Source: an uncultured Methanolobus sp. (GTDB lineage: Archaea; Halobacteriota; Methanosarcinia; Methanosarcinales; Methanosarcinaceae). Taken from it: a stretch of DNA of 64,000 nt. The translations under genes and the position numbers were made by a program. This document shows positions 17,284-24,798 of the stretch, in pieces. The DNA lies in the NCBI RefSeq assembly GCF_963667555.1, contig NZ_OY763421.1:1815562-1879561 (forward strand). The letters are read 5' to 3'. The notes beneath the pieces are model-generated. The model was not told the origin of the DNA. It saw only the letters and a program-made list of their open reading frames with translations, and did not search any database. Numbering within the stretch: the stretch's first letter is position 1; every line of letters starts with the position of its first letter.

Positions 17284-17850
17284 TCGAATCATCCCCACTG
17301 GTGTGGGGAACACTTTTTAGAATGTGACAATACTATTTAAAACCATCGGAGTTCAACATGTCAGGCTATAATCTAGACAAATCACGTCATGCAGTATTCA
17401 CGCTGCACTATCATCTAATTTTTGTAATCAAATACAGACGCAAAGCCCTGTATAATGAGAAAATTAGAGAGCGGCTAAAACAGATAATATACGAACTTTC
17501 AGAGCAGTGGGCTAATGACAAAAACTCTGAATTGGCTATTGAAATTATTGCACAGGAGCCGGGAGACGACCACCACCACATTCTGTTCAAGGGCACGCCT
17601 CAAACAAATTTAGTGAAAGTGATTAATACTCTCAAGGGCGTTACTGCTCGAAAACTCAGACAGGAATTTCCAGAAACAAAAAAATGGCTCTGGGGTGATG
17701 CCTTTTGGACTCCTTCATATTTCATAGCAACCACAGGGCAGGTATCATTAGATGTGCTAATCAAATATGTTGAGAGTCAGCCGGACAAAATAGAGAAAAA
17801 CGTTGAGGACTCAGCGTAATTCAGGAATCCCCGTCATTCATGGCGGGGAT
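17284..17850 (+). mobile_element. IS200-type insertion sequence
   Basis: A single tnpA gene bounded by GAATCATCCCC at 17286-17296 and its exact complement GGGGATGATTC at 17839-17849, each part of a small hairpin (CCCCACtggtGTGGGG left, CCCCG...CGGGG right), as IS200/IS605 ends require. No tnpB is present. The boundaries are approximate. Confidence 0.65.
17358..17819 (+). CDS. tnpA: IS200-family transposase TnpA (Y1 HUH)
   Basis: 153 aa, the usual TnpA length. It contains the HUH metal-binding motif in GDDHHHILF (about 71-74) and the catalytic Tyr in LIKYVESQ (about 136), with the typical start RHAVFTLHYHLIFVIKYRR and WLWGDAFWTPSYFIATTG. It moves as single-stranded DNA. The frame is intact. 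Confidence 0.92.
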   Translation: MSGYNLDKSRHAVFTLHYHLIFVIKYRRKALYNEKIRERLKQIIYELSEQWANDKNSELAIEIIAQEPGDDHHHILFKGTPQTNLVKVINTLKGVTARKLRQEFPETKKWLWGDAFWTPSYFIATTGQVSLDVLIKYVESQPDKIEKNVEDSA

Positions 17851-17980
17851 GATTCAACCGGAAAATCCCCCAGGAAGATTTTAAGCGATTTACCTTTTTT
17901 TGCCAGGATAAACAGCCACCGCGCACATTAATTTATTTACATGGTTATTTAATAAAACCGACAACAGTAGCCACATGTAT

Positions 17981-18031
17981 CTTTATATAGTAGTATGTAC
18001 TAGTATATACTAGTAAGTAATAAGCTTACTA
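17981..18031 (+). promoter_or_regulatory. Promoter and palindromic operators of the ardC operon
   Basis: The TATA box ctttatatag (17981-17990) is followed by an 18-bp perfect palindrome TACTAGTATATACTAGTA (17998-18015), then TAGTAAG (18011-18017) and its inverse CTTACTA (18025-18031) immediately before the first ATG. These overlap the expected transcription start, as repressor sites do. Confidence 0.6.
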
Positions 18032-18045
18032 GGATGTTGGCAAAC

Positions 18046-18879
18046 ATGGCAAATAAAGTATACACAATTGTAACAGAAAAGATTCTCGAAAAACTTAAGG
18101 AAGGAACTATACCATGGCAAAAGCCTTGGAATGCTGAACCTGCTATTAACTATGTATCAAGAAAAGAATACAGGGGAATTAATCAGCTACTACTCAATAG
18201 ATCAGGGGAGTATATCACATGGAATCAGATCCAAAAACTAAACGGAAAAGTTAAGAAAGGATCCAAATCGGAATTAGTGGTTTTCTTTAAAATGCTGGAA
18301 AAGGAAAACAAAGAAGGAGAAAAAGACAAAATCCCTATGCTGAGGTATTACAGAGTATTTCACATCTCAGACATTGAAGGAATACCTAGCATATCAGATG
18401 CACAGAAGGAAGAAAAGAAAACTATCAGCACATGCGAAGACATTGTTAACAATTATACAGAAGTTGAAATCAGACACAACAATGATGACAGGGCTTTTTA
18501 TACACCCGTGGCCGATGTTATCAACGTACCAAGATTAAGCGTATTTATCTCTTCAGTTGAGTATTACAGTACTCTTTTCCATGAAATGATACACAGCACA
18601 GGCCACAAATCAAGACTAAACAGATTTTCAGGTGAAGATCAGTTTAATTTTGGTAGTCATGAATACTCAAAGGAAGAACTTGTTGCAGAAATAGGAAGCG
18701 CAATGCTGTGTACTATCGCAGGCATAGAAAAACACACATTAGACAATAGCGCAGCTTATATTGATAGTTGGATAAGAGCACTAGAAAACGATCATACTTT
18801 GATAGTTACAGCAGCAAACAAGGCACAGAAAGCTTCAGATTATATACTCGGAAATATTGAAGAAGAGGTGTTAAATTGA
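18046..18879 (+). CDS. ardC: ArdC-like antirestriction protein (ssDNA-binding + zincin domain)
   Basis: 277 aa from the ATG at 18046 (18034 also possible). The N-terminal domain (about 1-110: YTIVTEKILEKLKEGTIPWQKPW, YRGINQLLL) is the ArdC ssDNA-binding region. The C-terminal domain is a zinc metalloprotease-like fold with HEMIH (about 178) and a further Glu (ELVAEIGSAML). ArdC proteins protect incoming plasmid DNA from restriction. It heads a six-gene rightward operon. Confidence 0.85.
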   Translation: MANKVYTIVTEKILEKLKEGTIPWQKPWNAEPAINYVSRKEYRGINQLLLNRSGEYITWNQIQKLNGKVKKGSKSELVVFFKMLEKENKEGEKDKIPMLRYYRVFHISDIEGIPSISDAQKEEKKTISTCEDIVNNYTEVEIRHNNDDRAFYTPVADVINVPRLSVFISSVEYYSTLFHEMIHSTGHKSRLNRFSGEDQFNFGSHEYSKEELVAEIGSAMLCTIAGIEKHTLDNSAAYIDSWIRALENDHTLIVTAANKAQKASDYILGNIEEEVLN

Positions 18880-19268
18880 CCACCTCTAATTTATGGGGAA
18901 CGTTGCCACCAGAAGATGGTTACTATCATGTTTTTGAAAACGGTAAACTATGGGGAAAATGGACATTCGGACACGCTGAAGACATAGAAAGATGGAAAGA
19001 AGAATACCCAGAAAGAAAACTGATCAAACAGGAAGGGGAACAAGTACACAAGATACTATTAAAAGTACATGACGAAGAAGAAAAAGAATACAAAAACATG
19101 GGATATTGGAATATCACAGAAACCAACTATAGGAAATTATATGAAAAAATTACTTTTTTGGGTGGTGGAAGTGGTCCAATGGGACAACATGGAATTACCA
19201 TATATAAATACAACTTTGGTACATTCAAAAAATACGCAAAAAAAGCAGGTCAACAGACACTATTTTAA
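18876..19268 (+). CDS. Hypothetical protein, 130 aa
   Basis: Starts with TTG overlapping the ardC stop (aaTTGA), after ribosome site GAGGTG, so it is translationally coupled. Aromatic-rich start (LWGTLPPEDGYYHVFENGKLWGKWTFG) and a Lys/Glu-rich middle. No family was recognised and there is no membrane segment. It is likely a DNA-metabolism or host-takeover accessory of the element. Confidence 0.6.
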   Translation: MTTSNLWGTLPPEDGYYHVFENGKLWGKWTFGHAEDIERWKEEYPERKLIKQEGEQVHKILLKVHDEEEKEYKNMGYWNITETNYRKLYEKITFLGGGSGPMGQHGITIYKYNFGTFKKYAKKAGQQTLF

Positions 19269-19288
19269 TCAATTTTTAAGGTGATAAA

Positions 19289-19558
19289 ATGACAGACGGA
19301 AATGATCTTTTATTAAATGGAAAAGAGAAAGCCGACATAATAAAAGAATGGGATGGCAATGTACATCTATATGTAAATGGTGCATGGATCGGATTAGTAG
19401 ACCTGGAAACAACAGGAGAGAAAGGCAACTATGCCTTTTTTAAATATGTCAAGGAAATAAAGAAAATAAGCGGTTCACTTGAAATATTTATTGAAATACC
19501 CGGATGGATAGCAGAAATGGACCAAGAAGAAAAAGATAAGGCAGGAATAGGAAGATGA
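19289..19558 (+). CDS. Hypothetical protein, 89 aa
   Basis: Ribosome site AAGGTGA precedes the ATG. Beta-rich small soluble protein (DGNVHLYVNGAWIGLVDLE). It overlaps the next gene by ATGA, showing operon coupling. Unknown function. Confidence 0.6.
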   Translation: MTDGNDLLLNGKEKADIIKEWDGNVHLYVNGAWIGLVDLETTGEKGNYAFFKYVKEIKKISGSLEIFIEIPGWIAEMDQEEKDKAGIGR

Positions 19559-19959
19559 TAACATTAGGCCAAACCCCCAAGATAACCCTTTTAAAAATTG
19601 TTTTTGAAGCACCACCTGAGCATGTCAAGGAATACCTTTTAGACTATCTCAGCCAGGAAGAACAAAAAGAGATTATCAGAATAAGCAATGAAATAGAAGG
19701 AAACGAAAACAACAAGCTATTCCAAGATATCAAAGGATTCCTTGAACTGCCGGAAAAGAGACAGATGGAATTTGTAAAAGCAGCGGTTTGTTATGCAATT
19801 GCTCAAGGTGGTGCAGCTGCTGCCAATCAGAAAATAATCAGTGTGCAACAATGCCAGGAAGATGTAAGAAAGTACGGTCCGACTGCATTAAGAATGAATT
19901 TAATGCATGGATTTACACCAGGATACCAACTAATTATTAATGGCCGGTTCGGTTATTGA
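19555..19959 (+). CDS. Hypothetical helical protein, 134 aa
   Basis: ATGA overlap with the upstream gene. Largely helical (PPEHVKEYLLDYLSQEEQKEI, then QMEFVKAAVCYAIAQGGAAAANQK). No family was recognised. Confidence 0.6.
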   Translation: MITLGQTPKITLLKIVFEAPPEHVKEYLLDYLSQEEQKEIIRISNEIEGNENNKLFQDIKGFLELPEKRQMEFVKAAVCYAIAQGGAAAANQKIISVQQCQEDVRKYGPTALRMNLMHGFTPGYQLIINGRFGY

Positions 19960-19986
19960 TATATACCAGTGTGGAAAAGTGATACT

Positions 19987-20136
19987 ATGGCATCATGGAA
20001 AGGATCAGTATCTCTTCCGGAAGAGATGAGAGAAAGAATAGACAAGTATAACGAAGAAAATCCAGCCAGGAAACTTAATTTAAGTGCTATCCTTCAGGCC
20101 GGTATTGAAGAAATATTAACAAAAGAGGGATATTAA
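19987..20136 (+). CDS. Small ribbon-helix-helix DNA-binding protein
   Basis: 49 aa. The strand WKGSVSLPEEMRERIDKYN plus LNLSAILQAGIEEIL gives the strand-helix-helix pattern of CopG/Arc regulators. It is a candidate repressor for the palindromic operators in this element, including those before ardC and before the frameshifted gene at 16.6 kb. One base separates it from the next gene. Confidence 0.65.
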   Translation: MASWKGSVSLPEEMRERIDKYNEENPARKLNLSAILQAGIEEILTKEGY

Positions 20137-20137
20137 A

Positions 20138-20446
20138 ATGAAAACCGAAGAAGAACTAAAAGAAGATATAGACTACTGGCAACACACAAGAGACTACATT
20201 TTTAATCTTTTTTGCAAGAATATTATCACAGAAGAACAGTTAAAAATCATAGATAATGAAATTGTTATGCAATTGCTGGTTTTAAAATATGTCATTGAAG
20301 ATGAAGATGGAATCAAACTAATAAAAGACATGATCAAAAAAGAAAAAAGAGAAAACCACGATGCCAAGAACGAAGAAATGACAGAAAAACTTGTAAATGT
20401 ATTAAATCATTTACAATCTGAATTAGAAACCATTAAAAATTGCTAA
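20138..20446 (+). CDS. Hypothetical coiled-coil protein, 102 aa
   Basis: Last gene of the rightward operon. Highly charged, almost all helical with heptad character (NIITEEQLKIIDNEIVMQLL, EKLVNVLNHLQSELETIK). No family was recognised. Confidence 0.55.
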   Translation: MKTEEELKEDIDYWQHTRDYIFNLFCKNIITEEQLKIIDNEIVMQLLVLKYVIEDEDGIKLIKDMIKKEKRENHDAKNEEMTEKLVNVLNHLQSELETIKNC

Positions 20447-20516
20447 AACGCTATGCGAAACTAGGCCATTCATTGAATGACCGAATTACTTTTTAATCTT
20501 CACTTCTTTTTGGTAT

Positions 20517-20578
20517 TGCTACATGTCGGTGTATGCCAACATCCTTTAACAATTTTAATTAATTGTTGGCATGTAGCA
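20517..20578. terminator. Large stem-loop between convergent operons
   Basis: Arms TGCTACA (20517-20523) and TGCCAACA (20534-20541) pair with TGTTGGCA (20564-20571) and TGTAGCA (20572-20578), with a left-side bulge and an inner AACAATT/AATTGTT. It lies in the 285-bp gap where the early (+) and late (-) operons converge. A bidirectional terminator is likely; a replication signal is the alternative. Confidence 0.45.
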
Positions 20579-20731
20579 CATTGTCCTTTTTGTGTCACTA
20601 TTATCTCACCTGCAGCGGAGATATCCGCGTAGATCTAGCCGGATGAGAGCTGAACAAAAAAGTAAAAACATTATCAGTAGAAAGAATAAACAAATTTGCC
20701 GGATTAGGCAAATTAAAAGAGCTTTTCAATT

Positions 20732-21157
20732 TTAGATACTTGCATTTATCGCTTCGGTGGTGTTCTCTGTAAGGACCGTCAGTGTATTGACGGCAGTTCC
20801 GGAAGGATCTCTCACGGTTGAGTAGATCATTTGTACCAGAAACAGGTCAGAACCGCTCAAATAAGCATAAACTATGTCTATTAGGGTGCAGACACCAAGG
20901 ACAACGATAAAACCCGCCAGGATGGTAGTGACGTTTGACCTGGAGGCCATCATAGCAAGGGTTAACATGCTTTGAGAGATGACATGCGAAGTGTAGACCA
21001 GGACAATGTAAGTTATTGCGGTCCAGATGCTCAGGTTTAAGATTCCCAGGTTAAAGCTGGTATCAAGGATATCAACTAAAAAAGGAATCATCTGGAAGTG
21101 TTTTATCACTGCCAGAATGAGCCAGGATGCATATACAGCCTGTCGAAATGTTACCAT
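20732..21157 (-). CDS. Membrane protein, 141 aa (distal gene of late operon)
   Basis: Membrane segments at about 8-24, 45-70 and 78-102; unknown family. It is the last gene of the 13-kb leftward operon, next to two basic proteins. A virion-membrane role is inferred from context only. Confidence 0.55.
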   Translation of the reverse strand: MVTFRQAVYASWLILAVIKHFQMIPFLVDILDTSFNLGILNLSIWTAITYIVLVYTSHVISQSMLTLAMMASRSNVTTILAGFIVVLGVCTLIDIVYAYLSGSDLFLVQMIYSTVRDPSGTAVNTLTVLTENTTEAINASI

Positions 21158-21166
21158 GTTACCATC

Positions 21167-21463
21167 TCACTTTGAATTAGCAACGGCTTTTGCCTTCTGA
21201 TATGCTGCATGTTTACCCAATCCATTAGACATAAACTGAGCCATTAATCTATTAAAGAGCCAAAGAGGAAGAGGTTTTTTTTGTCCCTTCGCACGAAGTT
21301 TCTTAGATGCCATTTTCCGTTTATGTTCATCATATTCTTTTGTACCCTTCTCAAAACGAGCAGAAGCATGTTGATTAGACTTGTATTTCCTGGCCTTGTG
21401 GAATTTATTATCCGGACCTCGGTAAAGTGTTGTACCAGATCCTCGCCTTTTACGACCCGACAT
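21167..21463 (-). CDS. Small highly basic protein (nucleoprotein-like)
   Basis: 98 aa, rich in Lys/Arg throughout (SGRKRRGSG, EHKRKMASKKLRAKGQKK). The C-terminal motif WLFNRLMAQFMSNGLGKHAA resembles that of its upstream neighbour (KWFNIGMARQMKKGKSKDSA). A DNA-condensing or packaged protein is plausible. Confidence 0.6.
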   Translation of the reverse strand: MSGRKRRGSGTTLYRGPDNKFHKARKYKSNQHASARFEKGTKEYDEHKRKMASKKLRAKGQKKPLPLWLFNRLMAQFMSNGLGKHAAYQKAKAVANSK

Positions 21464-21472
21464 AACAATGCC

Positions 21473-21742
21473 TCACTTTTTCTTTTGATATCTACTTCTC
21501 TTCTTACGATTAGCCTTGATCTTCATAGCTCTGTATGCCGAGTCCTTGCTTTTGCCCTTCTTCATCTGTCGAGCCATGCCGATGTTAAACCATTTCTTCG
21601 GGATCCACCAGGAAGACTTCTTTTTCTTCGGTGATGAATTGCTTCCCCCACCACGTAAAGCAGCAACACGTCTGTCATACTCTGCAGAAGAAATCATGCC
21701 TTCAGATAAAGCATAAGATAAACTCCTGTAATTATCTTTCAT
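21473..21742 (-). CDS. Small highly basic protein, paralog of neighbour
   Basis: 89 aa. The N-terminus (LSYALSEGMISSAEYDRRV) resembles a short helical module; the rest is basic and ends in a Lys/Arg-rich tail. It shares the W-(F/L)-(F/N)N..MA..M..G..K..AY..A motif with the 98-aa protein. Likely DNA-binding, possibly a virion component. Confidence 0.6.
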   Translation of the reverse strand: MKDNYRSLSYALSEGMISSAEYDRRVAALRGGGSNSSPKKKKSSWWIPKKWFNIGMARQMKKGKSKDSAYRAMKIKANRKKRSRYQKKK

Positions 21743-21753
21743 ACAAATTCACC

Positions 21754-21930
21754 TCATTTTAATTTAGTTGCACCATAGGTGACAAGAATACCACCGAGGA
21801 CCATGTAAGCAGGTTGCATATCTGGTAAAAATTGGGTGAGACCGGTGCTTGTTAAGATTGCACCGAAGACAAGCACCAGATCTCGAAGAACTTTCTTTGA
21901 GTCCTTTTTTATATCTCTGTCGGAAATCAT
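21754..21930 (-). CDS. Small membrane protein, 58 aa
   Basis: ATG at 21930 overlaps the upstream stop (ATGA). Two hydrophobic stretches (DLVLVFGAILTSTGLTQF and AYMVLGGILVTYGATKL). Tight coupling on both sides supports a real gene. Confidence 0.6.
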   Translation of the reverse strand: MISDRDIKKDSKKVLRDLVLVFGAILTSTGLTQFLPDMQPAYMVLGGILVTYGATKLK

Positions 21931-22511
21931 TTCTTTCGTCTCCAGAGTATTATTCCGACTATAAGCACAAGTGCTCCGGATGCAAGGACAGAGCCGGTTA
22001 TTATTGCAGAATCGAAGTCAATTTCATCTATTGATGAATCGGATTCCTCTTCGTATTCTTCTGGATCCACAACGGTTACACTGAGAGTATAATCATTATC
22101 TGTCGCGTCTACCCATTTACTTCTTGCACTGTCGTACTCTTCAACCATAACGTAAATTTTATACTCGTCACCGACTTCGCCTTTAACATCCAGATCAAAT
22201 GACGTTTCGTATGTCTTATCAGCTTCTACAGACCACACAAGAGGATACTCATCATCTTCATCAATGCCACTGTAATCCAATGCTATACGGGCCTTCGTAG
22301 AATCCCCGAAGAAATAATCATTGGTGTACGTGTACTTGAATGGAATCTCAACTGTCTGGCCTTCAGGTAACTCTGTTGCAGTGTTACCGGTTATCATTGT
22401 ATAAGGATCACCGTAAGAGAGGAACAGAGCACCCAGTAAAATGGCAAGAAGAATCAGGTTATCCTTCCTGCCGGATGATTTTGTTTCTTTACTTTTTCCT
22501 TTTATCTCCAT
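21927..22511 (-). CDS. Type I-like membrane protein with acidic ectodomain, 194 aa
   Basis: N-terminal anchor (about 20-38), beta-rich ectodomain (about 45-150), acidic Glu/Asp/Ser stalk, C-terminal membrane segment (about 168-190) with RRKK stop-transfer. A virion surface candidate. The first codons overlap the end of the upstream gene. Confidence 0.6.
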   Translation of the reverse strand: MEIKGKSKETKSSGRKDNLILLAILLGALFLSYGDPYTMITGNTATELPEGQTVEIPFKYTYTNDYFFGDSTKARIALDYSGIDEDDEYPLVWSVEADKTYETSFDLDVKGEVGDEYKIYVMVEEYDSARSKWVDATDNDYTLSVTVVDPEEYEEESDSSIDEIDFDSAIITGSVLASGALVLIVGIILWRRKK

Positions 22512-23748
22512 CACCACCTTTTTTGTAAACTAACAGAAGTACAACTATCAGAATTACCAGGAACAACGGTAAACCAAGTGCTACAATGGTTAACAGGCCA
22601 AGTGCTGAAAGGATATCTCCAAGGAGATCAGTGAGACTGACATCGTCGTCATCATCATTTCCGGTTATAGCATTGATAATATCCTCAGTAACATCTTCGA
22701 TAGTCTCGTCTATTGTCTGGTCGTCACTGTCATCGTCATCAAATCCGGAACCTTCAGTTTCAGGGAAATCGCCGTAGATGATGTAATTGATTGAATTATG
22801 AGAAGCGGATAATTCGACCTCTCCGTCATCATTGTCATAACCTGACTGCTGAGGACTGGCATCATAGAAGAAAGTGTCATAGCCATCATCAAGAACTACG
22901 AAACGATAGTCACCAAATTCGAGATTGTCAAATACTTTATAGCCATCTCTTACATAGATAGAGTTCTGGTAAAGACTCCCGTCTTTGTAGATCCTCACTG
23001 TACAATCTGTGGGTATAAGGTTGTCAAGAACTGAAAGCGTAATAGACCCTTTTCCGGATTCTGCCGCATCGTCAGGATCTTCCTGAACAGCAATGTAAAC
23101 CCATGCTCTGTCCTGGTCATATGCCTTATCGTAACCAAGTATCGTATCAGCATAGAGATACTCAACAACAGTAAAGGCCGCGTCACCAACACCTATCAGA
23201 CCCGGATAGACATCTAAAGTGTTAGTCCAGGTCTCACCATAATCAAACGGACCGTAAACGGTATTCTGTGAATGAATGGAATTTGTCAGGAGACTGATGG
23301 ATTCCCCGGCATCAGAGTAACCCTGATACATGACAATCTTTGCTTTTGTGGCTTCAGTTTTACCGGTCACGCTTTCCCAGATAGAACCATCGAAATTAAG
23401 GTCATTCTGTTCTTTGAATGTGATGGTAAAAGGATCATCATCCTGATAACATGAAAAAGATATGGTGTTAGACTGAGAGGAACCTGATATTCCGTAGATG
23501 TTCATCCCGGCATTTCCATCCTGGAAATAATACCAGGGATAATCTATGATATATGTCCTAATTCCCTGGTCATCGGTGATGATCTTGTGTACTGGACCGA
23601 AAAGACCGTCTCTGTAAACCACGTCAACGTCACCGTCACCGGCCACGTAGGTTTGCACCGAGCTTGCAGGGAGGATGATAGACAATAATACGAGTATTAT
23701 TGCAATCTTTGCGTATCCTGCCTGTTTTGGCGTGATGTTGAGCTTCAT
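22489..23748 (-). CDS. Secreted spike-like protein with C-terminal anchor, 419 aa
   Basis: Start at 23748 after GGGGAACTG. Signal peptide (about 10-30, ending ASS), beta-rich ectodomain with many Tyr/Asp, a carboxypeptidase-regulatory-like stretch (VRIYKDGSLYQNSIYVRDGY), Asp-rich linker, then a final membrane segment before KKGGDGDKRKK. The order 'signal - ectodomain - acidic stalk - TM' is that of archaeal virus spikes or S-layer-like proteins. No family match was recognised. Confidence 0.6.
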   Translation of the reverse strand: MKLNITPKQAGYAKIAIILVLLSIILPASSVQTYVAGDGDVDVVYRDGLFGPVHKIITDDQGIRTYIIDYPWYYFQDGNAGMNIYGISGSSQSNTISFSCYQDDDPFTITFKEQNDLNFDGSIWESVTGKTEATKAKIVMYQGYSDAGESISLLTNSIHSQNTVYGPFDYGETWTNTLDVYPGLIGVGDAAFTVVEYLYADTILGYDKAYDQDRAWVYIAVQEDPDDAAESGKGSITLSVLDNLIPTDCTVRIYKDGSLYQNSIYVRDGYKVFDNLEFGDYRFVVLDDGYDTFFYDASPQQSGYDNDDGEVELSASHNSINYIIYGDFPETEGSGFDDDDSDDQTIDETIEDVTEDIINAITGNDDDDDVSLTDLLGDILSALGLLTIVALGLPLFLVILIVVLLLVYKKGGDGDKRKK

Positions 23749-23749
23749 A

Positions 23750-23950
23750 TCAGTTCCCCATAGCAAGCCTTACGCCGATCAATAGTTCAACAGAATTCAG
23801 TACACCATCACCTAATAAATTGGCCATATCACCAACCAGAGGGATGTTTGCAAGGGTGCTGTCTGCAAGTAATTCCAGAATTACAGCAATGACAAAAACA
23901 CCGATAAGATATTTTTCTGAATTGTCGATCTTTCCTTTTGAATCTCCCAT
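23750..23950 (-). CDS. Small membrane protein, 66 aa
   Basis: One strong membrane segment (YLIGVFVIAVILELLADSTL) and a second amphipathic helix. Its stop is two bases before the next start. Unknown function. Confidence 0.55.
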   Translation of the reverse strand: MGDSKGKIDNSEKYLIGVFVIAVILELLADSTLANIPLVGDMANLLGDGVLNSVELLIGVRLAMGN

Positions 23951-24637
23951 TTATAACCCTCCAAGGATGCTTATGTCAAATGGCATCATGCAGAATGAAC
24001 CTGCGATCATTACAACGTTCCAGGCAGAATGCAGGCCACAGCTTGCAAGGGGATAACCCGGTTTCTTTGAAGTTGTGGATCCACCGTCCCAGACATATTG
24101 CATTATCAGGCCGAAAACGAAGGCAGTAATAAGGAAGGAAACATCAAAATCACTCACCCACACATGGAAAAGAGAGAACGCAATAGCTGAGAATAAACGT
24201 GCCTGCCCTGGTGTGAACTTAGATCTCATCAGAGCTTTAGGGAATGCTCCCCTGAAGGTTGTCTCTTCTACCATGCCAATGACAAGAGCTTCAGCAACGA
24301 TGAGAAGTCCCAAGGATTCAAAACCCGAATAACCGGATGTTCCTGATATCCCAAGTTTTGAAAAGATGAAGAGTCCAACCAGGAAGCCACCACCCCACTG
24401 TATTATACCGTCAAAGATGGTTACCTGGAAGTAAGGATTTTCAGTTCCAAGTAATGCAAAACTGAAGGCCATCATGACGAAATACAGGAGGAAAATGTAA
24501 TTCACCGAATCATTTTCCCAGAGGTAATCTGCTGAGATCAAGACAAATAACTGAAGGATGACCAGAAAACCGGCTATGGTTACTCTGTCGAGATTTCGAA
24601 GTGTAAAGAAATCACGATAATATGATACAACACTCAT
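23951..24637 (-). CDS. CPBP-family intramembrane metalloprotease
   Basis: 228 aa, about 6-7 membrane segments. Active-site pattern EETTFRG (E124, E125, R129) and a downstream His in FSLFHVW (H158), the two-glutamate/arginine and histidine motifs of CPBP (Abi/CAAX-like) proteases. Its position inside a virion-like operon suggests maturation of element membrane proteins, or immunity against other elements. Confidence 0.8.
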   Translation of the reverse strand: MSVVSYYRDFFTLRNLDRVTIAGFLVILQLFVLISADYLWENDSVNYIFLLYFVMMAFSFALLGTENPYFQVTIFDGIIQWGGGFLVGLFIFSKLGISGTSGYSGFESLGLLIVAEALVIGMVEETTFRGAFPKALMRSKFTPGQARLFSAIAFSLFHVWVSDFDVSFLITAFVFGLIMQYVWDGGSTTSKKPGYPLASCGLHSAWNVVMIAGSFCMMPFDISILGGL

Positions 24638-24798
24638 GCCAGTCCCTCGATCATTATACCGCCTACCAGGTACACGATAACCACAAAAACAGCATTCTGC
24701 ACGTAAACGGCATTCTTGTCAGTTATGCCGAATTCTGCAAGGATATCTTCAAGGGGATTCCTTGAAGTGTCCTGCTTTGATTGCTTTTTAATTGACAT
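24634..24798 (-). CDS. Small single-pass membrane protein, 54 aa
   Basis: Start at 24798 inside the end of the preceding spike-like gene. The polar N-terminus is followed by AVYVQNAVFVVIVYLVGGIM. It overlaps the protease gene by ATGA. Confidence 0.55.
   Translation of the reverse strand: MSIKKQSKQDTSRNPLEDILAEFGITDKNAVYVQNAVFVVIVYLVGGIMIEGLA

Noticed and set aside
17286..17314. Third full CRISPR repeat
   Set aside because: Differs at both ends, follows only 15 bp after repeat 2, and its GAATCATCCCC is the inverse of the IS200 right end, so it is better read as the IS left end.
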